The notes: generated from the letters alone by a model not told the origin. A DNA stretch of 21,404 nt from Xanthoparmelia taractica (GCA_033085395.1 JANQBS010000459.1:1-21404), one strand, 5' to 3'; counted from the first letter of the stretch, positions 1-8,929 are shown. Numbers and translations: made by a program.

Positions 1-60
1 TTCGACGTATAAGGCCTTGAGTTCTCGGGATCCCACTTGACGACAGTGATATAATAAATG

Positions 61-590
61 ATTATCATCTGATATATTATTTATATAGCAATAGGGGTTT
101 CTTATTATTAACGAGATTAAATCGTTTCGAAATAGAATTCGTTAATTATCTAATATATCTATACTTCTATGAGATCGTTATACACTTATATATCTCGATC
201 TTGTAACTATTTAGTATAAGATAGAAGGCCTAACGTGTCTTAGCGTTAAATAACTTTATTTAGAAAAGGGAGAATAATATAAAAGTCTTATTCCCGACTT
301 AAGAAGATAGTATAGAGTTTAATATCTTAATAGAAGAAAGATTAATTAAATATATAGTATAGAAATATAAAATTGAATATAATATATATAGTTAAATAAT
401 AAGTGTAAACAAAGATTTATATGCTCGAAAAATCTTTATACAAATAATATAAAAAATAGGAAAAAGAGGCCTTCGATATCGCTTATAAATAACGCACGTA
501 TAACGAGATTAATCGACTTACTATTGATATTATCATATAGCCTTAAAAGACGTCAGTTGATATTAACGACGACGTAAAACGATAGCATAC
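61..590. repeat. AT-rich RIP-degraded repeat relic (left flank)
   Basis: This block is mostly A and T, with dense TATA/ATAT runs and no usable reading frame. TpG and CpA are rare while CpG (in ACG and TCG contexts) and TpA survive, the pattern left by repeat-induced point mutation, which converts CpA to TpA in duplicated DNA of ascomycetes. The first 60 bases are less biased, so the block may be bounded on its left. I cannot tell which transposon family it came from. Edges are approximate. Confidence 0.75.
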
Positions 591-2882
591 TAGACTATTT
601 CTCTATGGATTTAGTGATGCGCCTATGGAAAAGCGAGATATTCGTAAGAAGGTACAAGCGATTGATGGGCATTTGCCTATGAGATGGGCGTGACGGCACC
701 ACCAGGAAGTATCCTCCCGATGGATATCCGTCATATTTATCGGGGTGATGGGATGGCCATGGATATGCACGACCCACCGGGGTGATGCAACACATGTAAA
801 ATCAATGAATCACCGTGTGGGAACAAGCGAACCAGGTCGGGTACGCCCCCATGTTTGGTTCACCATGTGCCAATAAGTGAGCAATCCATGCCTTATCGTG
901 ATGGTTTTTCTGAGCAAAGAAGTCCGCACTTTTCATGGCCCCAAGTAATTATTTGATGTCCCTGGTCTGGTCAATGCGGATAATTTCCGTGTCTGTGCCT
1001 TGCATCATAAGTCAACATCCCCAACTTTTGTTTGCGTTGTTTTCTTCGATGTCCACGTCCGCCTCTGTATCTGCGTAGTCTTGAAGGTGCCTTCCCCAAG
1101 ATTATCGCGGAGCTGCGTCATGGTACTGAACAGGATTCGGATCGACATTTTCTTTGTCCCCGATAGAGGAAAGGAGCATACTTGGGCTAGGGTATTGCCT
1201 TTTCAAGCACACAAGATGTATCATATCCCAGAATATATCAATTTTGTGGCACAGTGACAGTCTTGAACATTTGCTATCTGTTCTACGTAGCGCCTAGAAC
1301 GTCTCCCGCGGCTTCTAGTCCACAATTGGCCGTCGGCTTTGGAATTCCAAAATAAAAATAACTTCTTTGGCGGTGTATTTCACATATGTGGCCCAATCTA
1401 GTCAAAAGATACCGTGCGAGGCTACGCTAACGGTCCTCCAAACAATGACAGTATAGTACACAATGACAGGCACATTTGCTCATCACCGTGGTTTCCTCCA
1501 AATGTTTCGCTTTGTCATCGCAGAATTGCGCCATGAGAGTGTCATTGGCGGAGAAGTTACGAGAGTTGTGGATTGTCCACTGGTAGAGAAATGATGTATA
1601 ATTTGGAAGCAGAGGATGAAGCATGATCATAGAAACAACCAAAGGAAGACGAGAAGACAAACCTGCATTCCGCAAGTCATAACAACCAAGCTATGGCTTT
1701 CTGAAACCGCAAACTGATGGACAAAGAGACAACGTTATATCTGCCGGATAGCGCAACGAGCGCGTCAGCGTTACTAAGTAAGACTGGTATGCGAGTAACC
1801 GACCCTTCTTTATACTAGCCATTATAATAACCACTTCGAAGCGCGAGGACATAGGCATCAGGAACCTCGAATTTTGCCCTGGAGTAATGATGCTGCGGTT
1901 GGGGAGGCTGTTTCATGGTTATCGTCAATGTGCAGAAGGAGGAGAAGACGGCGAACAGGAAGGAAGCGGGTCGAGGGTCCACTACTCGTGAGTTATAGTC
2001 AATCGCTGCACTCGAGCTATGGGCCAAGCAATGATCTCCGGGCTACTACCACCTGACATTTAACGGCGCTCATATCTTATGGCGGGCAAGGGTGCAGATC
2101 TTTGTTCGGGTATTCCCGTTCTAGCGCAATTAGCGCGGGATTTTTCGATAGGGCTGAGTAGGAATGAGGATTGCGGAGGATTCATACCGCCTTTCCTTTG
2201 TTCGCCACTGCCGTCTTCCTTTCATCTATATAAAGAGCTGTGACATATCCTCAAAGATCATATATATCTTGTCTCGTGTTTGGCTGGACTACAAGACCCA
2301 GAAGTGAAAGGTAAATGCTTGTACTACCTCGTTGGACCGAGATGCGGACGTAACTCTAACCTGTGAGAAGGAGGCAAAGCTGAGCTGAAAATTCAGACGA
2401 AAACGTAATAAGACCTTCGAGCACAGCAAAGTTATGACTTATGAGCTTGTGCCTTGAGCCATACGGGCCGCGAATTTCGTTCATCTGCTTCACATTTGCC
2501 ACTCTTGTTGCTATATAAAGCAAGGTCACGACTTGTTGACTCCGTAATCCTTGGGCGTCTAGCCTGAAACCGGGTCCTGAATCCCTCAATTCTTCTTATC
2601 CAGTGAGTCCACTCCATCAAACGTACCGTGAATCGAGCAGCTTTGCAACGTATCAAGCATGTTTCTTCTGTCGGAGACTAGTTTTGAATATTGGATGGCC
2701 AGTAAGACTGACAAGGATTGATACCCAAACGGCGGCGAATTATTTCTATTTATAATCTCTACTATCGCTGCATGCACCATGTACAGAGCTTTTACATATA
2801 TCGGATTTTTGATAATCTACCTTTCACCCTACACCATCTATATCTATCTTTTTCTTAAAGTATTTGTAGAATCTATAGTACT
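591..2882. other. Gene-poor intergenic region with two TATA-like boxes
   Basis: Base composition returns to normal after about 590. The open frames here (up to 85 codons) have no recognisable motifs and overlap one another in several frames, so I call no gene. Two matches to TATATAAAG on the + strand (2227-2235 and 2512-2520) look like core promoter elements. The stretch 2820-2880 is pyrimidine-rich, like a fungal 5' leader, and probably belongs to the eIF4E gene downstream. Small or multi-exon genes could be missed here. Confidence 0.4.
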
Positions 2883-3002
2883 ATGCCTTTCGCTTTTGAC
2901 CATCTGTTGATATCCAACCGCGATGCGAATAGAAATCTCCTACTCACAGTCCACATTCAACAGGTCTTTGCTGCGCTCTCTCCCTCGGTGAAATCTCTTC
3001 CA

Positions 3003-3862
3003 ATGGCATCACCAACCTCCAGATTCTCCGGCAACGGAGCCCTAAGCCCAGTCTCCGAAGACGAAAACGCCAAGGTCGCCCGCAGACTGACCCTCGTTCG
3101 CAACCTCCGCGCACCAGCCTTCCAATACGCATGGACGTTCTACCACGACAAGTACACCGAGTCCCAAAACTATGAAGGCCGTCTCACGCTTTTGAAAGAG
3201 GACATCATCACCGCGAAACCCTTTTGGGAGGTCCTGAACTCCTTTCCGTTCGACGCCCTCAAACTAAAGGACTCGGTCCATTTCTTCAAGCGCGGCGTAA
3301 AGCCCGTGTGGGAGGACCCCCGCAACGTCAAAGGCGGCTCATGGACGTTCCGTGTCCCGAAAGCGCAATCCGAGGACTTCTGGAAGGAGGTCCTAATGCT
3401 CGCAGTCGGCGAAGAGTTCGTCGACGTCATACAACCACGCAAGCACCCCCCCCCTCCTTTCCCCCACCAAAAAACAAATCCACGTATGTTTCCCGACATA
3501 GCTAACGAACCACAGGCGACGACCTCTGCGGCCTCTCCATGTCCGTCCGCTTCAACTCCAACCTCATCACGATCTGGAACCGCGACGGCGCCAACGAGAA
3601 AACAAAAGAGGGCATCCTGGCCGTCGTGCTCGAAAAAGTTTCCCCGGAACTCAAGCCGCAGCCAAGGAACTACTACTACAAGAAACATAGCGAGCATGCT
3701 GGGTTCAGCGAGGTTGTTGCCAGGGCGAGCGAAATGTCGAAGAAGGTGGAGGAGGGGAAGATTAAGGAGGCGGAGGTTAAGAGTCCGGAGGGGGATAAGG
3801 CGTTATTGAAGGATGTGGAGGGGATGGATTTGAAGGAGTTGAGTAGAGGGGTTGCGGGATGA
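3003..3862 (+). CDS. Class II (4EHP-like) mRNA cap-binding protein eIF4E
   Basis: This is an eIF4E-family cap-binding protein that acts in the cytoplasm on the mRNA 5' cap. Two exons are needed: 3003-3438 and 3516-3862, giving 260 residues. The cap-stacking tryptophan and its acidic partner are present as W103-E104 in the block PVWEDPRN, and GGSWTF and FWKEV are typical. The other stacking tryptophan (human W56) is replaced by Tyr57 (SQNYEGRL), while the W43 equivalent is kept as W44. The W56-to-Tyr change is the mark of class II proteins such as 4EHP, which often repress or specialise translation; that role is inferred. The second exon carries DDLCGLSMSVRFNS and the IWNRDG strand. An in-frame ATG at 2883 would add 40 residues. 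I prefer 3003 because the added segment does not look like this family, but the frame stays open. The intron is unusual (see findings). Confidence 0.88.
3439..3515 (+). other. Intron of the eIF4E gene with two possible donors
   Basis: The conserved family sequence breaks after DVIQP and resumes at DDLCG. The acceptor CAG ends at 3515, preceded by a classic GCTAAC branch site (3501-3506). Two donors keep the frame: a GC-type donor at 3439 (GCAAGC, 77-nt intron) and a strong GTATGT at 3484 (only 32 nt). They differ by 45 nt, or 15 codons. I favour 3439 on length and on continuity of the protein. A 9-base C run (3446-3454) lies inside. Confidence 0.6.
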
Positions 3863-4154
3863 GGTGGTGCTGGCTGGTGGGATTGTGAGCGTGTTGGTTA
3901 GGGTATTTTTTTTGGATCTGACTGGGAGGTTCTGGGCAGGTGGTACGCATACTGTGGGGTTGGGACTGGCGCTCATGTCATGCATTTACGATTGTTCCAA
4001 GAGTTCATAAGTAGCAGGCGGGATGTTTTCGGAATTTAGCACATCCATTTGTCTGATCATTCCATAGCGATTTTCTTTCTACTCAATCCGTTTTCCAAAA
4101 CCAACGCTCCATAAACAACCCCCCCCCCCTCCAGCAGCTACGAACCCCCCACAA
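3863..4154. other. Convergent 3' intergenic region with a C homopolymer
   Basis: This gap separates the 3' ends of the eIF4E gene (+) and the dioxygenase gene (-). It contains a run of 11 C at 4119-4129. No reading frame of note was seen. It presumably holds both 3' untranslated regions. Confidence 0.5.
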
Positions 4155-5225
4155 CTACCCCGACACCCGCTCCTGCCCATTCTCCCCCTCCCGCCCCACC
4201 CCCCTCTTCCTCGCCTCAAACTTCCTAATCTGCCCCTCCCTTACACTCGGCGCCGCATTAACATTCCAATGCGCCTTCATAATCTGATCAAACACAACCG
4301 CCGAGCTCAGTCCCTCGACGACCTCTCCGGGCCCAAACCGCCCCACAACCCTACTCTCAAAGTCCCGCGTAAACAAGGGCGCCGGCGCCGCGCGCAGCGT
4401 GTACACGATGCTAAAACGGTACGACGGGTCATCCTTACAATTCTCGTTCTCGTTCTCATTCTCATGTTGCTCATCCTCCGCAACAGCAGAAACAGAAGAA
4501 GGCGCACACACGACACGGTGAACACCGGCTCTGTAAATCCCCCGCGATAGCAACGCGAGCGTCTCGCCGGAAAGCAACGTAGCAGTCAACCCACCCGAGC
4601 GCTTAATAGAGCCCGGAGGCAAATTCGCTTCGTCCTCGACAGACACCCACGCGTCAGTTTTGGCGTCCAGCGCCTGCAGGCCCGGCGAGTGTCCGACGAC
4701 GAGGGATAGGAGGCCGAGATCTTTGTGCCGTTCGGCGTTGACTTTCGGCTCCGCGCCGCGGGGGGGCCGGTCGTAGCGGAACATGCGGGTGAGGGTTGGG
4801 GTGCGGGTTGTGGGGGGCAGGGCGATGCAGGGGGTGATGAAGGGGGAGAAGACGGACGGGTCGAGCTCGAGGGTGTGCGCGATCGCGGAGATGAATTTTT
4901 GCAATAGGGAGCCGGTTAGGTTCCAGGCGGTTTGGAGCTCGGGAAGGAGTATGGGGGGGCAGCGGGAGGATGTTTTGACGGTCATGATGGATTTCTCGGC
5001 GGGGATCTGGGAGTAGCCTTCTTCGCTGGCGGCGGCGCCGGTGGCTGCGGCGTAATTTGTCTTTTCGGGGGAGTCGGGGGGGAGGTTGAAGAATTTTGTG
5101 GTTTGGGCGAAGAGGTTGGTGTAGGCTTCTACCATTCCTGGGTGGTCGGATAGGGCTAGGGGGAGGTAGCCTTCGGACGCTAGGAAATGGAGAGCTTGGT
5201 CGTCTGATACTTGTCTTTGGGCCAT
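4155..5225 (-). CDS. 2-oxoglutarate/Fe(II)-dependent dioxygenase (isopenicillin N synthase-like)
   Basis: An intronless 356-residue member of the 2OG-Fe(II) oxygenase superfamily, which couples 2-oxoglutarate decarboxylation to substrate oxidation. The iron triad is complete: His167 and Asp169 in ERHKDLGLLSLV, and His236 in RAGVHRVV. The 2-oxoglutarate-binding RxS pair follows as Arg270 and Ser272 in YRFSIVYTLR. The N-terminus (FLASEGYLPLAL, then FAQTTKFFNLPPDSPEK) resembles the usual DIOX_N region. The ATG at 5225 is chosen over an in-frame one at 5318 because it has A at -3 and G at +4 and because the extra segment is not family-like. Between the distal His and the RxS motif lies a low-complexity insert of Glu-Asn repeats (residues 255-262), coded by a TTCTCG-type hexanucleotide repeat. 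The substrate is unknown. It could serve a secondary-metabolite route, but no cluster partner is obvious. Confidence 0.87.
   Translation of the reverse strand: MAQRQVSDDQALHFLASEGYLPLALSDHPGMVEAYTNLFAQTTKFFNLPPDSPEKTNYAAATGAAASEEGYSQIPAEKSIMTVKTSSRCPPILLPELQTAWNLTGSLLQKFISAIAHTLELDPSVFSPFITPCIALPPTTRTPTLTRMFRYDRPPRGAEPKVNAERHKDLGLLSLVVGHSPGLQALDAKTDAWVSVEDEANLPPGSIKRSGGLTATLLSGETLALLSRGIYRAGVHRVVCAPSSVSAVAEDEQHENENENENCKDDPSYRFSIVYTLRAAPAPLFTRDFESRVVGRFGPGEVVEGLSSAVVFDQIMKAHWNVNAAPSVREGQIRKFEARKRGVGREGENGQERVSG
4441..4466 (-). repeat. In-frame hexanucleotide repeat coding (Glu-Asn)n
   Basis: The + strand reads as a TTCTCG/TTCTCA hexamer repeated about four times. On the minus strand it codes alternating Glu and Asn inside the dioxygenase, in a loop between the distal iron-binding His and the RxS motif. 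As a coding microsatellite it could vary in length among strains without shifting the frame. Confidence 0.7.
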
Positions 5226-5610
5226 TGTGCCTTTTGAGCAAGTGACTACGATGAGATTGTTGTCTCGCTCGTTTGCAATTAGGATAAAGATGTAGCTATA
5301 GGACCTAGGAGATGGCAAAGAGATAGGAATAGGAAGCGGGGTTTAAAGAACAACGTCATGCAAACCACGAGGTTTTGATTCTGGCAGACTCCGTAATCAG
5401 TCGAGTTTGTGCGTACTTGTATCTAGAAGCTGCGTGTATGGATAGGTGGAAGCAGATGTTGTAGACCGAGATTAGGGAAGTTCTTATGGTAGTGGATAGG
5501 TAAGGAAGGGTAAGTCCGTCAAGATACTAGGGTCCAGACTAATCAGCCCTATCAACTGTCAAAGTAATGTCCAACCGCTATCTCTGCCAACTCGACGTAG
5601 CAAGTAGATC

Positions 5611-5755
5611 TACTCTGGCTCCCGACTGTGTAGTGTGCTTTAGCTTGCAGACAAGAAGATCAAGCCCACCAAAGTGCGCGAGGAAGCTCGTACCGACGCC
5701 CACGCGGCCGTTAAACGTCAATGAGTGGTTTGAGACTACTACCATTGGTTGGTCC
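5611..5755. repeat. Diverged direct repeat, copy 1
   Basis: This segment shares with 5851-5935 a core of about 37 bases (5614-5650 here) containing TAGTGTGCTTT and GCTTGCAGA, with about five mismatches, mostly transitions. It shares a second block, GGTTTGAG followed by CATTGGTT (5727-5752 here). The stretch between the blocks is longer in this copy, so copy 2 carries a deletion or this one an insertion. An inverted CCAAT box (ATTGG, 5744-5748) falls in the shared part. Confidence 0.65.
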
Positions 5756-5780
5756 TCTGCTGTTCCTACAGATCAACCAG

Positions 5781-5790
5781 GATAAGATAA
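5781..5790 (+). promoter_or_regulatory. Overlapping GATA motifs upstream of the MFS gene
   Basis: GATAAGATAA holds two overlapping GATAA sites; the second reads AGATAA and fits HGATAR. It lies about 440 bp upstream of the siderophore-transporter-like gene. Iron-uptake genes of ascomycetes are commonly repressed by a GATA factor (SreA/Urbs1 type) binding HGATAR. The assignment is inference: such short motifs also occur by chance and serve nitrogen GATA factors. Confidence 0.35.
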
Positions 5791-5850
5791 TCTGGAGGTG
5801 GTAATGGGATGAGAATATTTGAGGTCATTCAAACCCGTCCAGCCTGAAGC

Positions 5851-5935
5851 GTGCTCTAGCTCCCGTCTGCATAGTGTGCTTTGGCTTGCAGATGAGAAAA
5901 GCTAGAGAAGGTTTGAGGCCTTTATCATTGGTTAG
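5851..5935. repeat. Diverged direct repeat, copy 2
   Basis: Second copy of the repeat described at 5611-5755. The first shared block runs from about 5854 to 5890 and the second from about 5910 to 5934. The ATTGG (reverse CCAAT) is preserved at 5927-5931. The GATA doublet lies between the two copies. Confidence 0.65.
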
Positions 5936-6024
5936 ACTTGCTGCGTGCACTTGCTTGTTTTTTGGTAGCGGCAAAAGGCTTCAATGCTCAGAGACTCGGA
6001 TACTCAAGTCAGTCGTCTTTAGCC

Positions 6025-6045
6025 CCATGGATCTGCGATCCATGG
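6025..6045. repeat. Perfect 9-bp inverted repeat
   Basis: CCATGGATC (6025-6033) and GATCCATGG (6037-6045) are exact reverse complements separated by TGC. It lies about 180 bp upstream of the MFS start, in the probable promoter or leader. It could be a dimeric protein site or an RNA hairpin; nothing more can be said. Confidence 0.6.
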
Positions 6046-6228
6046 CTCCTTGCCCCACGGGCTTGGGGTGAGCAAGTTTTCAATAAGTCACCACCACGTG
6101 TTGGTTGATTGTTTGTCAATTCATTCACATCGATATAGTCTTTCCCATCAATATCCACTCCTTTACCATTGCTCCTCTCCCTATCCTCCTTCAAAGCAGC
6201 TCTGCTCTTCCCTCTCCGGCAGTAGACC

Positions 6229-7641
6229 ATGACGCCGCAAGCCGACGCTCGTGACAAGAAGGAGCCCAGCACCGTCAATGACTTGGTCGATTCCGTGCAC
6301 TCGGGCCCTGACCCTGACGGTGACGAGTCCATCGTAGATGCCCATGCCCAACCCGGTGTCCAGAACATCGAGGCCGTGACCGTGGCATGGACGACCACCG
6401 CCCTGATCCTCGCCTATGTCATCATCTGGCTCACCTACTTCGTCGAGGGTATGCTGTCGGGCACCACGGCTGCTCTTACTCCCTATATCACCTCTGCCTT
6501 CGCGCAGCACTCGCTCACGCCCACCGTCGGCATTCTGAGCAGTGTTATCGGCGGTGTCACCAATCTCACCCTCGCCAAGATCCTGGATGTTTTTGGCCGG
6601 CCTCAGGGATATCTCTTCTGCATTTTCCTCGCTACGGTCGGGCTTATCATGATGGCTGCGTGCAATAACGTCGAGGCCTACGCTGCCGCCCAAGTTTTCT
6701 ACACGGTTGGGAACAACGGCATACAATACAGCCTTAGCGTCTTCGTCGCCGATACATCCTCGCTGCGCAACCGAGGTCTGATGCAGGCCTTTGCCAGTTC
6801 GCCTAATCTGATTACCTGCTGGTTAGCTGGCCCAATCTCCTCTGCTCACCTGGAGGGACCTGGCTGGCGTTGGTGCTTTGGGTCCTTCACGATTATTATG
6901 CCAGCCATAACCCTTCCGCTCTTTGGCCTTTTTGTCTATAATTACTACAAGGCCAAGAAGCAGGGCCTTGTCCCGGAGCGCGCGAGTCAACGCAGAAGCT
7001 GGCAATCCTTTCTCTACTACTGCCGCGAATTTGATGCTGTTGGTCTCATTCTGCTATCTGCTGGCGTTGCTCTTTTTCTCCTGCCATTCAATCTTTACAC
7101 CTTACAAGCGAAAGGATGGCGCTCTTCGCTTACCATCTACCTACTAGTCTTCGGCATCGTTCTTATGATTGTGTTCGCTGTATGGGAACGATCCTTCACC
7201 CCTGTCACATTTATTCCCTATTCTCTCCTCCTGGATCGTACGGCCTTCGGCGCTTGTATCCTTTCTGCGACGCTGTTTGTTAGTTTCTACTGCTGGAAGA
7301 GCTACTTCAGCTCTTTCCTGCAAGTGGTGAATGGCCTGAGTGTTACCGATGCTAGCTATGTCGTCCAGGCTTACACCGTTGGCTCTGTAGTGTGCTCCAT
7401 CGCTGTGGGCCTGCTGATACACTATACTGGACGCTATAAGCCCACCTGCCTCTATTTTGGTATACCTTTGAGCATCCTTGGAATGGGCCTGATGATCAAC
7501 CTCCGTCGGCCAGATGGTAACATCGGCTATATCGTCATGTGCCAGATCTTTATCTCTTTCGCTGCTGGTGCTATTATCATCTGCGATGAGATCGCGAGAA
7601 GGATAAACGGCACGCCGGTTCCACTGCGTCCAGTGAGGTAA
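6229..7641 (+). CDS. Siderophore iron transporter-like MFS protein, C-terminally truncated
   Basis: A 470-residue integral membrane protein of the siderophore-iron-transporter branch (Sit1/MirB type) of the major facilitator superfamily, which imports ferric siderophores by proton symport. Family blocks appear in order: LTPYITSAFAQHSL, GILSSVIGGVTNLTLAKILD, VFGRPQGY, MMAACNNVEAYAAAQVFY, ADTSSLRNRG, FASSPN, GWRW, LPLFGLF, a central cytoplasmic loop, then FDAVGL, ATLFVSFYCWKSYFSSFLQVVN, LSVTDASYV and GYIVMCQIFISFAAG. About twelve hydrophobic segments are visible. Relatives usually have 14 helices and about 580-610 residues. Here homology stops at ICDEIA (about 7594), followed by a short unrelated tail and a stop, so the last two helices and C-tail (over 100 residues) are missing. 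No continuation was found in any frame before the next gene at 7733. The start ATG has A at -3 and follows a pyrimidine-rich leader. It may be a non-functional remnant or a genuinely shortened carrier. Confidence 0.85.
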   Translation: MTPQADARDKKEPSTVNDLVDSVHSGPDPDGDESIVDAHAQPGVQNIEAVTVAWTTTALILAYVIIWLTYFVEGMLSGTTAALTPYITSAFAQHSLTPTVGILSSVIGGVTNLTLAKILDVFGRPQGYLFCIFLATVGLIMMAACNNVEAYAAAQVFYTVGNNGIQYSLSVFVADTSSLRNRGLMQAFASSPNLITCWLAGPISSAHLEGPGWRWCFGSFTIIMPAITLPLFGLFVYNYYKAKKQGLVPERASQRRSWQSFLYYCREFDAVGLILLSAGVALFLLPFNLYTLQAKGWRSSLTIYLLVFGIVLMIVFAVWERSFTPVTFIPYSLLLDRTAFGACILSATLFVSFYCWKSYFSSFLQVVNGLSVTDASYVVQAYTVGSVVCSIAVGLLIHYTGRYKPTCLYFGIPLSILGMGLMINLRRPDGNIGYIVMCQIFISFAAGAIIICDEIARRINGTPVPLRPVR

Positions 7642-7732
7642 CACAAGCCTATTGACACAAGAGTAGAACGGAGTATCTAAACAAGAACGTTCGTCTTCAA
7701 AGCAACACAGAAGCCAACCAACTCTTGGAGCC

Positions 7733-8929
7733 ATGTGGTTCTCTCGTCTACATGAACGTTCCGCTAGGATAATCGAGAAGCTTAGCACTAGGGTAGGTTC
7801 CCAACGCTTTGTTAATGAAGAAGACGAGGATGATGATGATGAGTGGAAGGATATGACATTGAGCTCCTCACTTGACCGGGATGTATTGAAACGACCTGAA
7901 GTTCGGAAGTTGCAAAGGCCAACGCAGTTGCCTATCTCAGCTGAGACCGTATTTATTAGTCGATTCTTAGATAGTCCTAAGCGGTATGTCGGCAAAAGTG
8001 GAGGACCTGTGACCGCTGATGACGCCTGGGACGGACTTTCTCTTGGCGAGCTTCGATGTTATACGGCTAGAGCAAAGAAGAACGATATCCGCAATACTAC
8101 CGAGCTTGCTAAGTTCAACAAGCGCTGCCCGCTTTCACCTTCCGTGGTAGATTTATCATCGGAATGGTCACCCCGGTCAGGGTTGGATGTCGAGGCTTGG
8201 CGGGTTCTTAAGCCACGGCATGTTGCGTTGCAGCGTTGGAAAAGATATCGTTACGATCATCCAAGGGCTTGCGGGGGGGGCAAGTCACCTGTGCCAAAAA
8301 GGCCGTTCCGAATTATGGACCTCCCTTTCGAATTGCGGCGTGAAATTTTCTCGTTCGTTATGAGACGGTCGCATCGCATACTTCAATATCCACCAGACGG
8401 TTCCGCAGATGTGCTAGACGGGCCGGTCGATGTGAGGCTTTTTATTATGAGCAGACAGGTTTTTGCAGAGGCATTAAAAGTCTTTTATGAGGTGAACATC
8501 TTTACCGTAAGCACCAACCCGAGCTACTATCGCAAGGCCATGCCCCTTTTCATACGGCAAAGTACCGGGAGTGAAGCGCCGAGGCCTACAAATCCGATCA
8601 AGAGAATACACGTCCATTTTCGCTTCATAAGCGGTTTTTCTACCGATACAGACGAGTTCCGGTTTCTTTGGAGACATTTCTGTGAGTTTTTGAAGACTTG
8701 CAGGAATCTGCGGACGGTTGAGATCTCGGTGCGGTGGCCACAACATAGCTCGGTCGACAGAGGCATAGATTTGCAAATCGACAGATTGACTGAGATGTTG
8801 ATGAATATCGAAAGCACCATGGGAGCCACTTTCTCAGACGTCACGACATATGAACCTTATCTTGTTGATGGGATCGTATGGTCGCCGGTCTATTGGCGTG
8901 TACGGCGAATTGTTGGTATAATGTTTTGA
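7733..8929 (+). CDS. F-box/2EXR-like fungal protein of unknown function
   Basis: An intronless 398-residue protein. Around residues 191-206 it reads PFRIMDLPFELRREIF, and at 237-257 FIMSRQVFAEALKVFYEVNIF. This pair (an LP-x-E-L-R-x-x-I-F helix, then a residue run ending in EA...FYxxN.F) is the usual signature of the large F-box-like/2EXR families in filamentous ascomycetes. Many are lineage-specific and uncharacterised; a role as SCF ubiquitin-ligase adaptor is possible but not shown. An acidic run (NEEDEDDDDEW, residues 28-38) and a basic stretch around 160-190 precede the motif. The rest has no recognised domain or membrane segment. A run of seven G lies at 8274-8280. It begins only 92 bp after the truncated MFS stop, on the same strand, suggesting a past rearrangement joined the two. 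Confidence 0.7.
   Translation: MWFSRLHERSARIIEKLSTRVGSQRFVNEEDEDDDDEWKDMTLSSSLDRDVLKRPEVRKLQRPTQLPISAETVFISRFLDSPKRYVGKSGGPVTADDAWDGLSLGELRCYTARAKKNDIRNTTELAKFNKRCPLSPSVVDLSSEWSPRSGLDVEAWRVLKPRHVALQRWKRYRYDHPRACGGGKSPVPKRPFRIMDLPFELRREIFSFVMRRSHRILQYPPDGSADVLDGPVDVRLFIMSRQVFAEALKVFYEVNIFTVSTNPSYYRKAMPLFIRQSTGSEAPRPTNPIKRIHVHFRFISGFSTDTDEFRFLWRHFCEFLKTCRNLRTVEISVRWPQHSSVDRGIDLQIDRLTEMLMNIESTMGATFSDVTTYEPYLVDGIVWSPVYWRVRRIVGIMF

Noticed and set aside
841..850. GTACGCCCCC as a left-hand partner of the CGTACACCC array
   Set aside because: A single ten-base match with one mismatch is expected by chance in 21 kb; no array is present there.
1427..1675. Small Cys-containing minus-strand frame as a secreted effector
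   Set aside because: It has no clear signal peptide followed by a cysteine-rich mature region; the cysteines cluster only at the last residues.
4654..5241. 195-codon Arg/Pro-rich minus-strand frame
   Set aside because: It is an alternative-frame shadow of the GC-rich dioxygenase gene, whose frame carries the complete catalytic motifs.
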